The notes beneath the pieces were generated by a model, which ran no database searches, was not told the DNA's origin, and saw nothing but the letters and a program-made list of their open reading frames with translations. From assembly GCF_000006565.2 (NCBI RefSeq), contig NC_031480.1:4003529-4067528 (forward strand): 64,000 nt of DNA, written 5' to 3'. The DNA is from Toxoplasma gondii ME49. Its lineage: Eukaryota; Apicomplexa; Conoidasida; Eucoccidiorida; Sarcocystidae. Positions 41,801 to 54,949 of this stretch are shown here, piece by piece. Position numbers and translations under genes: made by a program. Each line of letters starts with the position of its first letter. Within the stretch, counting starts at the first letter, position 1.

Positions 41801-44800
41801 GTTTCGCCGTCACCGCTGCTTGATCCACACCGTGTCTTGTCGCATTCTTTCTTTTCCGAGCTCGACTGTCTCTTTTTCGCGCCCCGGCGTGCTCTTCCGC
41901 TGTAAGACGGCAGCCTTCGCCACTCCGCGTTACTCTCCGGTCTGCGCGACTGTGTTCGCTGTTCGGTCTGCTATTCCTCTCCATTTCACCGGCATTTCTG
42001 TTGAGTTTTCTTCCTTTTTCAGCCATTTCCCAAGTACGTGGCTGATTTGAGGAATCGGATGTACGTGTCGGATCTCCAGTCGATGCTCGGCGTGAGTCGA
42101 CTGAAACGCGAATACTCGGACTTGGACGTTTTGGACGTGCCGGGGACCTCAGGCACCAATCAGTCCTCCTGGACTCTTCAAAGTTTGGAGTGCGGCGAAA
42201 GCCACACGATCGCGCTCACGGGCGCCGGAGCCGTGTGGGTGTGGGGATCCAACGACGACGGCCAACTCGGACTCGGCGAAGACGTCGAAGAAGTGAGAAG
42301 CGTTTGCCCGGCGATTTAAGAGACACCCGAGAGCTTCTAAGCCGGCTCTCTTGGTGGATAGGGAGACTCAATCTCGATGTGAAAAGGGCGTGCTTTCCAA
42401 GGCCACCACGTATATCCGTCTTCAACAAACCATGTCCGCATATCGTTCCAATCCATATATCGCAAATGCATATATATATATATATATATATGTATACGTA
42501 TAGGTATGAATGTATATGTGTGTATGTATGTATAAGTAAGTATATGTATATGTATGTATGTGCATACATATGCGTGTATATGCATGTATGCGTGTATTTG
42601 TATATCATCGTATCATTCAGCCTCTGTGACTTTATGTAAGCACATATGCATTCGCTTGTTGGTACTTGATGTACATTGCCTTCGCGGAAAGGATTGGCGT
42701 TGCTTTCTGACTTTGCACAGAGGTCCCTTTTGAAGTCTGTTCCTTTGACCTCTTCTGCGTTCGACTTCCCTACGGCTTTGTGTCCACTCCACAGCGTCTC
42801 TGTCGGGCAGTATCTCCAACTCTGGTTGCGTGCTACTTCTCTCGTTCTTCTCAGCCTCTTTTTTCTGTCTCTTCAGGACCAGTACGAGCCCGTGAAGCTT
42901 GAGTGTTTCAGCACTCCCATTCGTCGAATTGCATGCGGCAGCAAACACTGTCTCGCCGTTGCTCAGTATGGAGACGTTTTCGCCTGGGGCGCCAACGACA
43001 ACGGCCAGCTCGGTCTCGGTACGCCTTTGTTCTCCTGAGAAATGCAATCGTTTCTCGTTCCAAAGGATGGCTAGCAGACACACAACTGGTCTCTGTGTGC
43101 ATGTCCTTTCGACGCGTCCAATCGAATGCCTATTCGCTGGTTATATAAAGGACGTTTCGCTGTTGGTGTTGAAAGCCGCGTGGACATATCGACGGTCTGG
43201 TCACAGGTATTGTCAAGTTTTTCAGGATCTGTGCATGTGGTTGATCTGTCTTCGTTCCTTATCGTTATGTGAGTCGAACGATCGTGTCCGCTCACCCAGA
43301 GTCTGTGTTGTTTGAGTCGTCTTTCGACAGCATGTTCCCTGAGTCGCTCGCTTCCCTTCTTCAGTCGGAGTAGCGAGACGCACGCAGACTTCAGGGTGCA
43401 TGCGGGCTCCACTTCATTCTCTCTAGCGGCGCTTTCTTGACCATCAGTCTTCCACCTGTCTCGTTTTTCCTGCAGGAGTGGTAAGGCCATCGTTCGAGCC
43501 AGCGGCTGTGACAGCTCTTCGCCAGGCGGTTGATGTGTTTTGCGGGGACGACTACAGCGCATGCATCACGAGCTTGGGGGGCGCGCAAAGTGTCTCTGGC
43601 GAGACAGGGACCGAGTTCGGAGATCTCTGGGCGTGGGGAGCCGCAGAAAGTGGAAAACTCGGCCTGGGCGAAGACGTCGCCTCCGGATCGATTCTGACGC
43701 CCCAGAAAGTCGTTTTCTCCGTCCCCGTCTGTGCCTGCTCCTTAGGTAAACACCGTGGCTGCGGCGACGCTCTGCTGTTCTTCTGTGTCGACAACGCTTC
43801 GGCAATCTGCCTCTGATATACACACCTGTGTACATTTACATATGCGTAAAAATGTATTTTTAACTGTAGATGTGGGTATGTATGTTTGCCTGTTTACTGG
43901 CGCACACACACGTACACAGGAGACCAGAAGGTAGATTTAAACGTGATGGATAGAGACAGATAGAGAGGCAGATTCAGTGAATGCATATTTTGTTGAGGAC
44001 TTTGTTTGGTCGCGTTCGTGCCTACTGACTCTTTTGAACATGCGCCGGTTTTCATTTCTTCCTGATTCAATTTCGACAGTGCGTGGTGCGCGCGCCTGTG
44101 TGTTGGGCCGTCGCTGGAGTGAACGTCCACGGTGTGAGTTTTCCGGCTGTGCCTGCAGTTGGCGCGTGCAAGCCGGTCCAGGACTTTTCGTCTACACTTT
44201 GCACTTTCAGATTCGCTGGAGATGCAGGCGTACAAGCGCGTTTTCTGCGTTTCGTTCTCTCCGCTTTGCTCAGGCACGAGTCACTCTTTGGCGATCACAG
44301 CTCAGGGCGAGTGTTACGCGTGGGGTGCAGGGTACTACGGGCGTCTCGGAATAGGCACTACAGCGAATGCGTACACGCCGACAAGGTGCGACTTTCCGAA
44401 GGGAGTTCGCGTAAGTCTGCACTGTGACTGTCGCAGCAGAGACAGAAGAACTCTGGAATCGGCTCTGTTCGAACGCGGCAGATCTCCACATCGCCCGCCA
44501 CGATTCCTCGAGGTCTTTGTTCACACGCGAGACGCAGACGCTCCTCGCATAACGTTCCCGTGAAGCCTCTTGCCATCAGCCGCTGGACCATCTGTGGCAA
44601 GCGTGGATTTGCATTGCCTCATATCCAGATGCATGCATGTATGTATTTCTGAATTTGTGTGTGGACAAGAGCGAATGCTTTGCTTGATGCACACGGTCCG
44701 AGATGCACACAGAGTGAGCTGTGACTAGAGGCAGACCTCGTACGAGTCACAGATGCGCGGGGGTCGCGCTTTCGCAGCCGCGTTTGACCGCTTGAGTTCA

Positions 44801-47612
44801 ACTCAGGGTGTGGAAGCGTAGATGCATGCGTCTCCCGCGTCGGGTGTCTCGTTCCACTCAGCTTCGGAGCGTGGCGGCGGGCGCTTGTCACTCGCTAGCC
44901 TTGTCGATGGACGGAGATCTCTGGTTTTGGGGAAGAAGAGAAGATACATGCAGCACGACAAATTACATGTCTCCGAGGATCTTCATGCAACTCGAGGGAC
45001 AAGGAGGCGTCCCGAAGGTGAAGAGCATCTCTGCATCTGAACGCCACAGCCTCGCTGTGACAGAAGCCGGAGAGGTGAGGAGGCGCGTCGTCGAGAGGTG
45101 GACCATGCATTTCTGCACCGGGACTGCGTTTTCCTCCGCGGGAAGCTCCAGGGAACTTTAAAAAACTCCGGTTCGTAGAGAACCCCGAAAAGAAGTCTTT
45201 TCTGTAAAGAAGAAGACGCCGAGAAGCTGGCGTACGTGTAGCCATGTAGCAAATAAGCAGGAAGACTCGGAAGGCATCCTCGTTTGCGAAACAAGCAAAA
45301 ACATCTGAGACGCACGTCGCGTCCGAGCCCTGTGCTCAGGAAGTCTGTTTTTCTCAGCGTCCATTATTTTTCTGTTTAAAGATGTTTTCTCCCTTTCTCT
45401 CTCCCCCTCTGCCTGAGGACCGATAACGGACTGGAGAGAGGCGAGGCGGACAGACACTGGAAGTCGGCAGAGAGTAGAGACAGATGTCGGGGAAGTTCCC
45501 GACACTCCCATATCTCCGCAGAAACGAGCTTCGGAACCGCTCTTAAACATGACAAGTGCAATCCCTACCAGCGCACAAATACTCGAGCAGGCTTCTCTGC
45601 GAGAGGACTCTTCACAAGCGTTTCCGTGGAAGTGTGGCTGGCGGCTAGCGTCAAAACCGCCGTCGTGCCTGTACCCTGTCTCCTGTGTCCCTCGAGTGAC
45701 GTTCGCAACGTATGGGGAGAGGGAAGGCGCTTCTCAAGTCTACAGGGTTCGTCGTGGTTGCTCTCTCACACGAGTCAAGTCTTCGTCGTTCAAAGGATGC
45801 AAGTGTGGAGAGACGGGGAATTCAGTGGTGCCACTGCGGAGAGGGCGACCTCAGTCTGTAGGCACCTGGATGCACAGAGAGAGAGAGAGAGACGAGAACG
45901 GTCCTGGCGTGAGGAGAGGCTCGACGTCTCTCCGACCTGCGAGCGGGCACCAAAGCAGAGCGCAGATGTTTTTGGTCACGAAACTTTGCTTCCTTTCTTC
46001 GATGCTGCAGGTCTTTGCCTGGGGAGACAACAAACTCTATCAAACGGGCTGTGGCAAGCGACAAGCAGAGCGACTGGACCGTCCGGAGAGGGTTGCTGGT
46101 CTCCCCAGTGCTTGCCAATGGGTGGCCACAGGACCCCAGGGATCTTTCTTCATCCTCGCGTAAGGTTCTCTTCTCTCTGCATATATATATATATGTGTGT
46201 GTATGTATCTATTTGCATATAGATATAGAGAGAGATAGAGAGAAAGGTAGATAGAGTCTTGAGACGGCGACCTCGTGAGTGCGTCCATCTCAGAAGGACG
46301 TTGCGGCCGGGAAATCTCGAGACACAGGTTCTCCTTGTTCCGAGACACAAGTGTAGGAAGCGGCTAGGAGGAGACTGGGTTTGCCCATGCCGTTCTCGGC
46401 CAGCGACTGGTGGCACGGCACACTGAGAGAAGTTTGTTGTTGACCTACGCGTTCCTTGCGTCTACGCACACTCGTAGAAGTCGCGAGAAGAGACGAAACC
46501 TTTATCGGAGAGTCCGTTCTTCCTCGTCGGCCGGCGCAGCTCCGCGTCTCCGAGAGACTCTCCCTAGCATCTGGGCTTGAGGAACGGGTTGACCCTCGCC
46601 GCCGGAGAGAGTTTGAACTTGAGACGACAAGCGCTTCTCCGAGTATAGGACGGTGGAGGATTGGTCTCTCTCTAGATGGCGAATGCTTCTTGTGTGCTCT
46701 TTTTAAGGGAGAAGAGCTGCAGTCTGGCAGTCTAGACAAGAAGGTTGAATCCGGATACCTGTTTGGAAGGGACCTGTGTCGAAGAGTTACTTTCAGAAGA
46801 AGCACCACTAGACCTAGAGACTTTCTGCTCACGAAGCAGAACAGATTGATGTTGAGCAAGGCGTTGATAGGTGTAGGTTAGCATTCCAGGTGATGTACCG
46901 AAAACGAACCTCGGTGTCTCACGACAGGCTGTGCCTCCTGCCAAGGACTTTTCTCTACAGGTTCCATCTGTTGCTTTACGGGTTCAAAGCCGAATTGCAC
47001 CTCCTGCTTCTCTGTTCTGTCGCTTTGTTTCATTGCTTTCTCTTGCTTCTGTCCTCCGTACGTTTACCTCTTGCAGGCCGTTCTTCGCTTCAGTCTCTAA
47101 TTGTTCCCCACTGTCCACTTCTTCCGTCACCTCGCCTCTCCTTGTGCGTGTTCCTTTGTTTACTTCTCATTTCCATGTTTTTCTTCGCAGAACAACAGAG
47201 TGCACATCAGCTTCCTGTTCTCCCGCTTCCCTGTCGCGCCTTCCGTTTTTATCTCCTTCAGAAGTGGAGAGGTCTTCGCGGCGGGAGTGATCAAAAGCGG
47301 TCGCCTGGGGACAGGATGGTCGAAGCGAACGTACCAGTTCTCCCCTGTCGCGGTCATCACGCACTGGGCGGATTTCGGCGACTTGAGGTACCCCGGCGAG
47401 AGTTCGCAACTTGCGCTCTGCGAGAACGGCGAGTTCCTCCCAGCCGCAGGCGCCGCTGGCGAGGAACTTGCCAAGTCAAATCAAGTGGGCAGCCGAGAAA
47501 GAAGCGGAAAAGCAGGGATGGAAATCGTAAACAGCGTGACCGGAAACTCGCTTTTCGAGAACTCGAGATGAGCGTCCAGCCGAAAGGAAAGGGACGTGAT
47601 GCTGGGTATGTA

Positions 47613-47651
<39 letters not shown>

Positions 47652-48258
47652 ATGTCGTGATGTATTCATATGTGTTTCTTTCTTTCTTTGTATATGGAAC
47701 CGTATGTAAGAAAATGCGTGCGGTTCGCTGCATCGCTTCCTACAGCTCGTGCATGAGTTTCCATGCGGGTCGACCTCACCCTGTCTCCACTTTGCCTTCA
47801 GGAGTTGTCCGAGAAAACGATTCAGACCTTTCTGTCGCGGCTCACGTTTGCGAGGTTCGAGGCCGGCGGAGAGGCAGCCGGATACTACGGCCCTGGGGGG
47901 GGCGTCACCTGGAGAGACATCCAGGACTTGATTCAGCAAGAGGAGTTCCAGAATCGCGTCGAGCAGATCGCGCAGTTGGAAGACGACGTTATTCTCGTCC
48001 TCGGCAGAGAACTGGACTTCGTGCTCTCGCTGGCCGACCGAGAGAAGGAACTCGAACAACTCGAAGGAACTTTCCAAAACCAGGTAAACAGATTTTGGCT
48101 GCTCGGCTCACTTCTATAGCTTCATATACATGTATTCACATACACGCATGTAAATACATATTGCATCTGGATATATTGTCAGGCAAAAGAGTATACACTT
48201 CTCCATTTTCTCATATGTGTCCCTATATATATATATATATATATATTATATCTGTATG

Positions 48259-48291
<33 letters not shown>

Positions 48292-51221
48292 TTATGTTCT
48301 TGTATAGAGACATGCATGAGAGCTTACACCTCAGCCTATGTATTCTAAGGTGCATACGCATGTATTCAAAGCTATGTAGACACGAGGTATATACATAAAT
48401 GCATATCCAGTATGTGCATGGGTGTATGTGTCGAAATGAGTGACCAAAGTGGCGAATGGGTTATTCTCGGCTGATTGTTGTTTTACGTTTGTACATCTTA
48501 CGACTCGTGCGTTTTCTTTGAGTTGATTTATGAATAGGCAAGAAAACAGCTTCTAAGCTGTGGTCAAGCGAGGGCCGTCTGCATGTGAACATCCGGTTTT
48601 TAGAGGGGAATGCCACCCGTCCAGTCAGCTGTCCTTCATTTCAAGAACAGTTCTTTCATTGTGCTCGCGAACTGGAGATGCGTCTCTCTCTCACGTTTTC
48701 TCTCCAGAAAGTGCAAGGTGTAGATGCATTCACTTCCTTCTCGAAATCCGTCATCGGTTCTGTTTGGGAGGAGGCAGACTTTTTCGGATCCACCGAAGTT
48801 CGTTGTGCTTCGTGTTCGCATGCAGACCCTCTCCGTCGTGGGGAAACTCGAGTTCGACTATCCGAGAATCATGTTGTAAGTCTCGTGCGTTATCGTCGTT
48901 TCGCTGAGAACGAGCAGGGAAGTCTTTTTCCTTCTCGATTCCTCTCTGGCCAACGCCAGACGAAGCCGCGCCGCACTCTGAGGCGAGGAACGAGTTGGCA
49001 TCTTCTGACCGAGACCTCGAAGGTGACAGAGGGTTTGCTTGAGCAAGCATCCCGGGATGCCACACCATCGTTCGACGAGAGAACAGTCAATCGTTTGCGT
49101 AGTCGCCTTCTTTCGAAGTACACGTTCTTCGTGAGACAGAAGCAACGTCCTCGATGGTGAAGACGTCAACTTTAGTGCAGGGGTGAGAGGTCCTGTGACG
49201 GTGTTGAATTTCACAAGTCGACGATCTTCTAAAAGGGCTCGACATGTCCTGCTTGAAATCCTGCCTGTACCTGGCGTCGAGGTGCAGACACGCTCTGAAG
49301 CAGCAAGCCGTTGGTTCGACGCATTAACTCAGGGCACCCGATGCTTGTGGGGAGTTCCACCGGATTAAGCGTCTCCTCAGAAAAGGATTTCTCTGTTGCA
49401 TGCATTGAAAAGCGCGTTTCTCAGGATCCCCAGGGTGTGTCTGGACTCGAGGGCCATCCCCAACCTCTGGTTGCGATCACGAGTCGCGTTTCCCGTTGTG
49501 TGTTTTCTCTGTTGTCTTTTCAAGGAAAAGGGCCTTGTCTGCAATTTTAACCAAGCTGGATGAATTTCAGAAAATGTTTTGGATTCTGCAGCAGCAGCCT
49601 GCGTACTTGCTAAAACTCTTCGGCGCGATAAATCGACCGTGGCAACTGGAAGCTGTCACGGAGCTAGCAGAAAAGGTACTTCATCTTGTCCTTGACCTAC
49701 AAGAGTTCCCTACACAGTCTTGATTCTCCTTCGCGTTTCAGCGCCGCGTCAGCCGCGTAAGAAGGCGTCTGTCGAGTTCCAGTCTCTGCACAGGGAATAC
49801 GCGTCTCAGGTATCTGCACACGAATTTCGAGTAGAGTCACTGCTGCTTTGTTTGCCCGGTTTTCTAATTCTTTTCCCTGATCGTGTTTAGATTTAAACGT
49901 CTCTCTTGCAGAGCCGGTGTTGTTGGTCGAGCAATCTGGAAGGTATAAATGGCGACAAAGTGAAACACTTTGCCTTTGGAAGATATTTCATGTGAGAGTT
50001 CCAAGCTTCCGTAGAGACTGCATCCGTCTTCTTCAGATTTACTACGAGATCGAAGACGACCGCGTCAAACATTTGTTCGCCGCTTTGCTGAGAGGACTAG
50101 CCAAGCAGGAGGCGGAGAAGGCGGACTCTCTCTTCACCTGTTTCCATGCAGGTAACGCTTGCAGTTCTCAGTACACAGGGGAGACAGCGAGTTCCAGCAC
50201 AACGCCTGCACGGCGGGGATCCGGAAATGAAGTCTGGTCTCGGCATGTTTCCCCTGGCCGATCGCGGGCTGTTAACACTCGAGCTTCTTCGTTTCTCTTT
50301 CCACCATCTTGAAAATGGGATCTCCTTTGTCGTCTTCTTCGGCGTCTGTAGAAATTGGAAACTGGTGCGCATGACTCTCCAGAGTCTCCCGCTGTCTGTT
50401 TTTCCGTCCTCTTTAGTCTTTCCGGAAAGGAGGATCTCTGGGGGCTTCGGCTTCCTTTGTTTCTCTGTTTATCTGCTCACGGCGCCCGTAGGCTCTCTGC
50501 GCCCTGTAACGTCTTCCTCTCTCTGGCACTCCTCTATCGCGCGCTTCGTCTCCTTTTCACGCGCTCTGTCTGCTGGCTTTGACGTTTCTGTTGTCGGGCC
50601 ATGTCCTCCTTTCGCGCCGGTTCTTCTGCACTCCTCGTTGCCCTTGCGTCTGATCCCTGCTGTATGCAATTCACTGACCGATCCGAATGTTCAGAGACGT
50701 CAGCTCTGGTCCGTCTCCTCCGGAGTTTCTGCCTGCGAGACTTGAGTCTTCTCTTTGTCGCCCACTTTCTCTTCCAAACCACGAATCCGAGGTAGGACAC
50801 GCTCTTGTTTTCTGCGATCCATGGCTCACTCTGTTTTGCACGAACTTCGAAAAAAACTCGTCTGGTTGTGTTTTAGACGCACTTTGTGAAAATATCCGTT
50901 ACGTTTAAAAAACATCCCTAAGAGCATTCATTTAATCATGAATTCCTTTTTTACAATGGGTATGTGCTTTTTTGAAACACTCTGCAAATAAATTCGTAGA
51001 ACTGCGTCGAAAACGCCTCTGGCAAAGATGTTCATGGAAATACGCCTGAGAGACATCTGTCAGCCGCCATCAACAAGCAATTTGAGGTCTCGTCCTTGTT
51101 TAAATGCAACGCCAGTCGAACCGTGTAACCTTACATAAAAGGTAGCTGCAACCACCGTAAAACGAGCTGTCTGAGATCTCGTGCATGCACGACATATACA
51201 TATGTATGTTGTTACATACAG

Positions 51222-51256
<35 letters not shown>

Positions 51257-53966
51257 CGTATGTATATGTAAATATATTTAAGCACACGAGAATATGCATG
51301 TTTTTGTCTGCATTCTCACCTGCGTGCATCGCGGCATTCATTCACTTGGTAGAGGCGCAGCGGTGTAGCTTTCTGTTCTCTCTGCGCGCTTGAGGGCGGA
51401 ACGCAAGGGTCTCTGAATTTCCCGATTTGCGTCCGAATGGAAGCCGATTCGTTTTCGACTATGTCGCAGTCTCTTGGAGGCGTCGCTTCACTCGTGGCTC
51501 TCTGGGAAGCGTCCTTCCGTTGCAAGGTTTGCCGGTAGCTCTCCGGATGTTTTCACCCATGTCGAGCACGTGAAAACCGCAGGGCGTTTGCGCTCGGATT
51601 CTCCCTTTGCAGCACTGCTGGTTCAACCATTTCTGGCTGTCGATGTCGAGAGCGGCGTCTGGGGAACGCAGTTGGTGTGGGGGAAATGGTTTCAGCAGTC
51701 GCCGGCGAGTCTTGCGTTCCCCGCGACGGTGGCACTGTTTGCAGTGGTATCCTCCTTTCACATTCGACTGAATTCACTTGAAGAGATGCACGTAACCGGT
51801 CAAAGGATTCTCAGTCTGGCTGTAGCAAAGGGTGGCGGTGACTGAGCCGGTGCGGAGGGAGTGAAAGTTTTTGTCTCTACGGCGATCCTTTCTTTCAGAG
51901 GCCACGAGCCCGGAATTCAAGACGAACTCAGTAGAGAGGGGCATTCAGGACGTCTCAATCTTAGCACATCGCTGTCTGTCTATCATAACTGTAGTCCTCT
52001 TCAGTGTCCGAGGTACTCCCAGTGCCTGTGTTTCTTCGATGTGAGTTAAATAGCAGTTCTGGATCGCAATGTTTTTGTGTCCAAGCGTTGAGCTCAGTTG
52101 CTGTGGCGTTGCATCGAGCAGCGACAACAGGTTTCCTCGCACTTCAGAAGCGAGCTGCTCGAGTTCTGGGCGCTTCGGCGCTCTCTTGGCTCCCCGCCCC
52201 GACTCGCATTTCAGACGCGTTGCGGCCGCGTTGCTCGAAGGTGGAACGCAGAAAGCGCTTGACCGAAACGTCGCTGTCTTCGCGCTCATATGTTCCCTTT
52301 CGCTTCAGCTCTCTGCCGTCGATGCTCGGAACTCAGGAGAGCGTGGTCTTCTCACTGTCGCCGGAGGAAGTCATGCAAAGAAAAGGTAAATACATTGGCG
52401 TATCCACCTTTTTGCAAGATTTGGTCCAGGTGTGTCAGAGTGTCTGCGAAAGCAACGCGGCTCGAAACAAACCGTTCGGCTGCGTTCTTTTCAGAGGGAA
52501 AACGGGGGGTTCCTGTGCCTGCGACTTTTCGTTGCAGTTACCCTGCACAGATTCAGGTGCTGCTCCGCCCTTGCGTTCCTGCGAACAGCGGCCCAAAGCA
52601 GTCTCGACGGACCGCTCTGGAAGTTCCGCGTAGCATCCTCAAAACTCTAGCAGTGTCTGTGCATCGTACACAGTGTAGAGGCTCCGAGCCTGAGGCTTTG
52701 TTTGAACGCGAGGAGCGCGCGTTTTCTCCACAGAAAGGGAAGGGATTCCCGCCATTCTCTGTCCCTCTCTGCGGGACGGGTGTCACGCTCAACCGACACC
52801 CGCGGTGCAGCTGCCAACGTCTACAGTGCTAGAAACAAACGCGAGAAACCACAGCTAGCCAGTTGGATGGCGAAATCCTTCCCTGCCTGTCTTTAGCAGT
52901 CCGCACTCGCGGAAAATAACAAAAATGCCTTCTTAAGAACAAAGAGCTGCGGCTCTATGGAAGTCCACTTCGAGTGGACAGACACCCTCTTCGATGCCTT
53001 CTCTCTCAAACGATTTTACCTCTCCGGCGCCGTTGGCCACACCCGCCGCTTTACGGCTGAGCACCGCGCTCAGTCCTCTCCACACCATATGAACGCAGCT
53101 GGAAATGTATCCGTCTACAACCTAGAATATCGATATATCCATATATCCATATATATGTATATATATATATATATAATGTCTGTAGTATATAGAGTATCTA
53201 TGGTGGGTCTTACCAAAGATATCAGAGGGAATCAGGGGGATGTAGGATCCTTCGTGGAATACCCACGTGAAGTCCTGGTACATGGATGTGTAGGAGTATC
53301 GATCGAATCCTAGACAAGGAGACAACGCAGACTTTTTTCCATCCAGCCCAAACGGGCTTGTTTCACCTGGAGCGCTTCAGGGTGTAATCGAGCAATCTGA
53401 GAAGCTTCATGCTAAAGGTTTCGAGTCGTCCCAGCTGTACACTTTAGTGTCCAGGTGGCCGTGACCAGTCAGATCACTCTGCCGTTTCGTCTCTCGTGTG
53501 TCGCGTTTTTAGGTATTTCTGCGACTTCCTCGATGAGCAGAGCGTTGAAGGACGAAGTGCGCCGGGAGTTCCACCGAGGGCTCGACACGATGAAGACGTT
53601 TCTGATTTCTGGCCTGGGTCGAGGCTTTGCGAGCATTCCCCTGCCTCCTGTGGTGCGGGCGGTTCTCCAATACGCCACGCAGGCCGTCTACGATCGCGGC
53701 TTTCTCGTCGACTACGAGTGGCTAAAGTACGGAATGGACTTCTGCTACACGCTCCCAACTGTCAAGTTGCTTCTCCACGCTCTCGTCATTCCTGTTTTTC
53801 AGGCTCCAAACGCCTACGCCAGTGAGCAAGGATGCTGCGTTCTGCGCCGGAACGCGCATGTCGACTCGATGTACCAGCGCCTAGTCGAGACGCCCTCCAC
53901 ACATCAGCCTACGTGCTTGAACATACGTCCACAGTCAACTCTCTACATACGTCAGATGTGTGTCTT

Positions 53967-54012
<46 letters not shown>

Positions 54013-54192
54013 GCACATATACATGTATACTACTATCGGTGTGATTCTCTAGGCGTGTACTCCTTGTGATTTTATTTAAATATGCGTGATTTGCTGTAAA
54101 TTCACATGGGACTCTGTATAGATATATTTGTTATTCTATTTGCATACGTGTGTGAGTAAAACATATATTCATGAGCATATATACATCTGTAC

Positions 54193-54240
<48 letters not shown>

Positions 54241-54913
54241 GCCTGACAATTTGCGTATGGGAGTATGTGTAAAGACACATAAGAGTATATATAAATAGGC
54301 CTGTGAAAACATACATATATATATGAGCATATGTGAATATGCTTATGAGGAAATCGAAGGACGTATGTGAGTATATGGATGAGAATGTCTGTGTCTGAAT
54401 ATCTTATGAGTATGTGCATAGGTGTCTTGCAAGTTGATTTAGGGGGGATTGCTCTGTTTTTCTATCTGAGTCAAGCTGTGCGGCGCGTGAAGAATGCCTT
54501 TCCGAGTTTTTTTCGTTGTGACCAAGGAAGTTTTGAGTTGCTCCGCACTCGCCGAAGGGGCCTTTGAAGAATTCTTGTTTTTCTGTTCAGATCGCTGTGG
54601 ATGTCCCTCGATGGCGCCTCATGTAGTGGAGAAATTTCGTGCATGCGGCCGTTTCCTGGAGTTCTGTGCGAAGCCGGCGGGGACGAACGAAGGCGAAGAA
54701 ACGATGTCGAGCGCCCTGATGATTCGCGCCATTGGCATGGAAGTCTGGGCGTCCATCGCACAAGCTGTTCGCTTTCAAGCTGACTTCCGAGACACTCTCG
54801 ACGTTGATGTAAGCAACGCAGGCGACAGTACAAATAAATTAATGTACACCTATCTCTATGCATCTACATATACATCTGTATATGCATCTACGTATATGTA
54901 TATACACATATAA

Positions 54914-54949
<36 letters not shown>

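Noticed and set aside
47190..47261. An earlier acceptor for RCC1-gene exon 10
   Set aside because: It does not fit the phase 2 left by exon 9; the acceptor before 47262 does and restores an RCC1-like blade.
51474..51845. Read-through of RCC1-gene exon 16 into a 124-codon frame
   Set aside because: The downstream part does not fit the GAP-domain order and its phase does not join the next certain exon.
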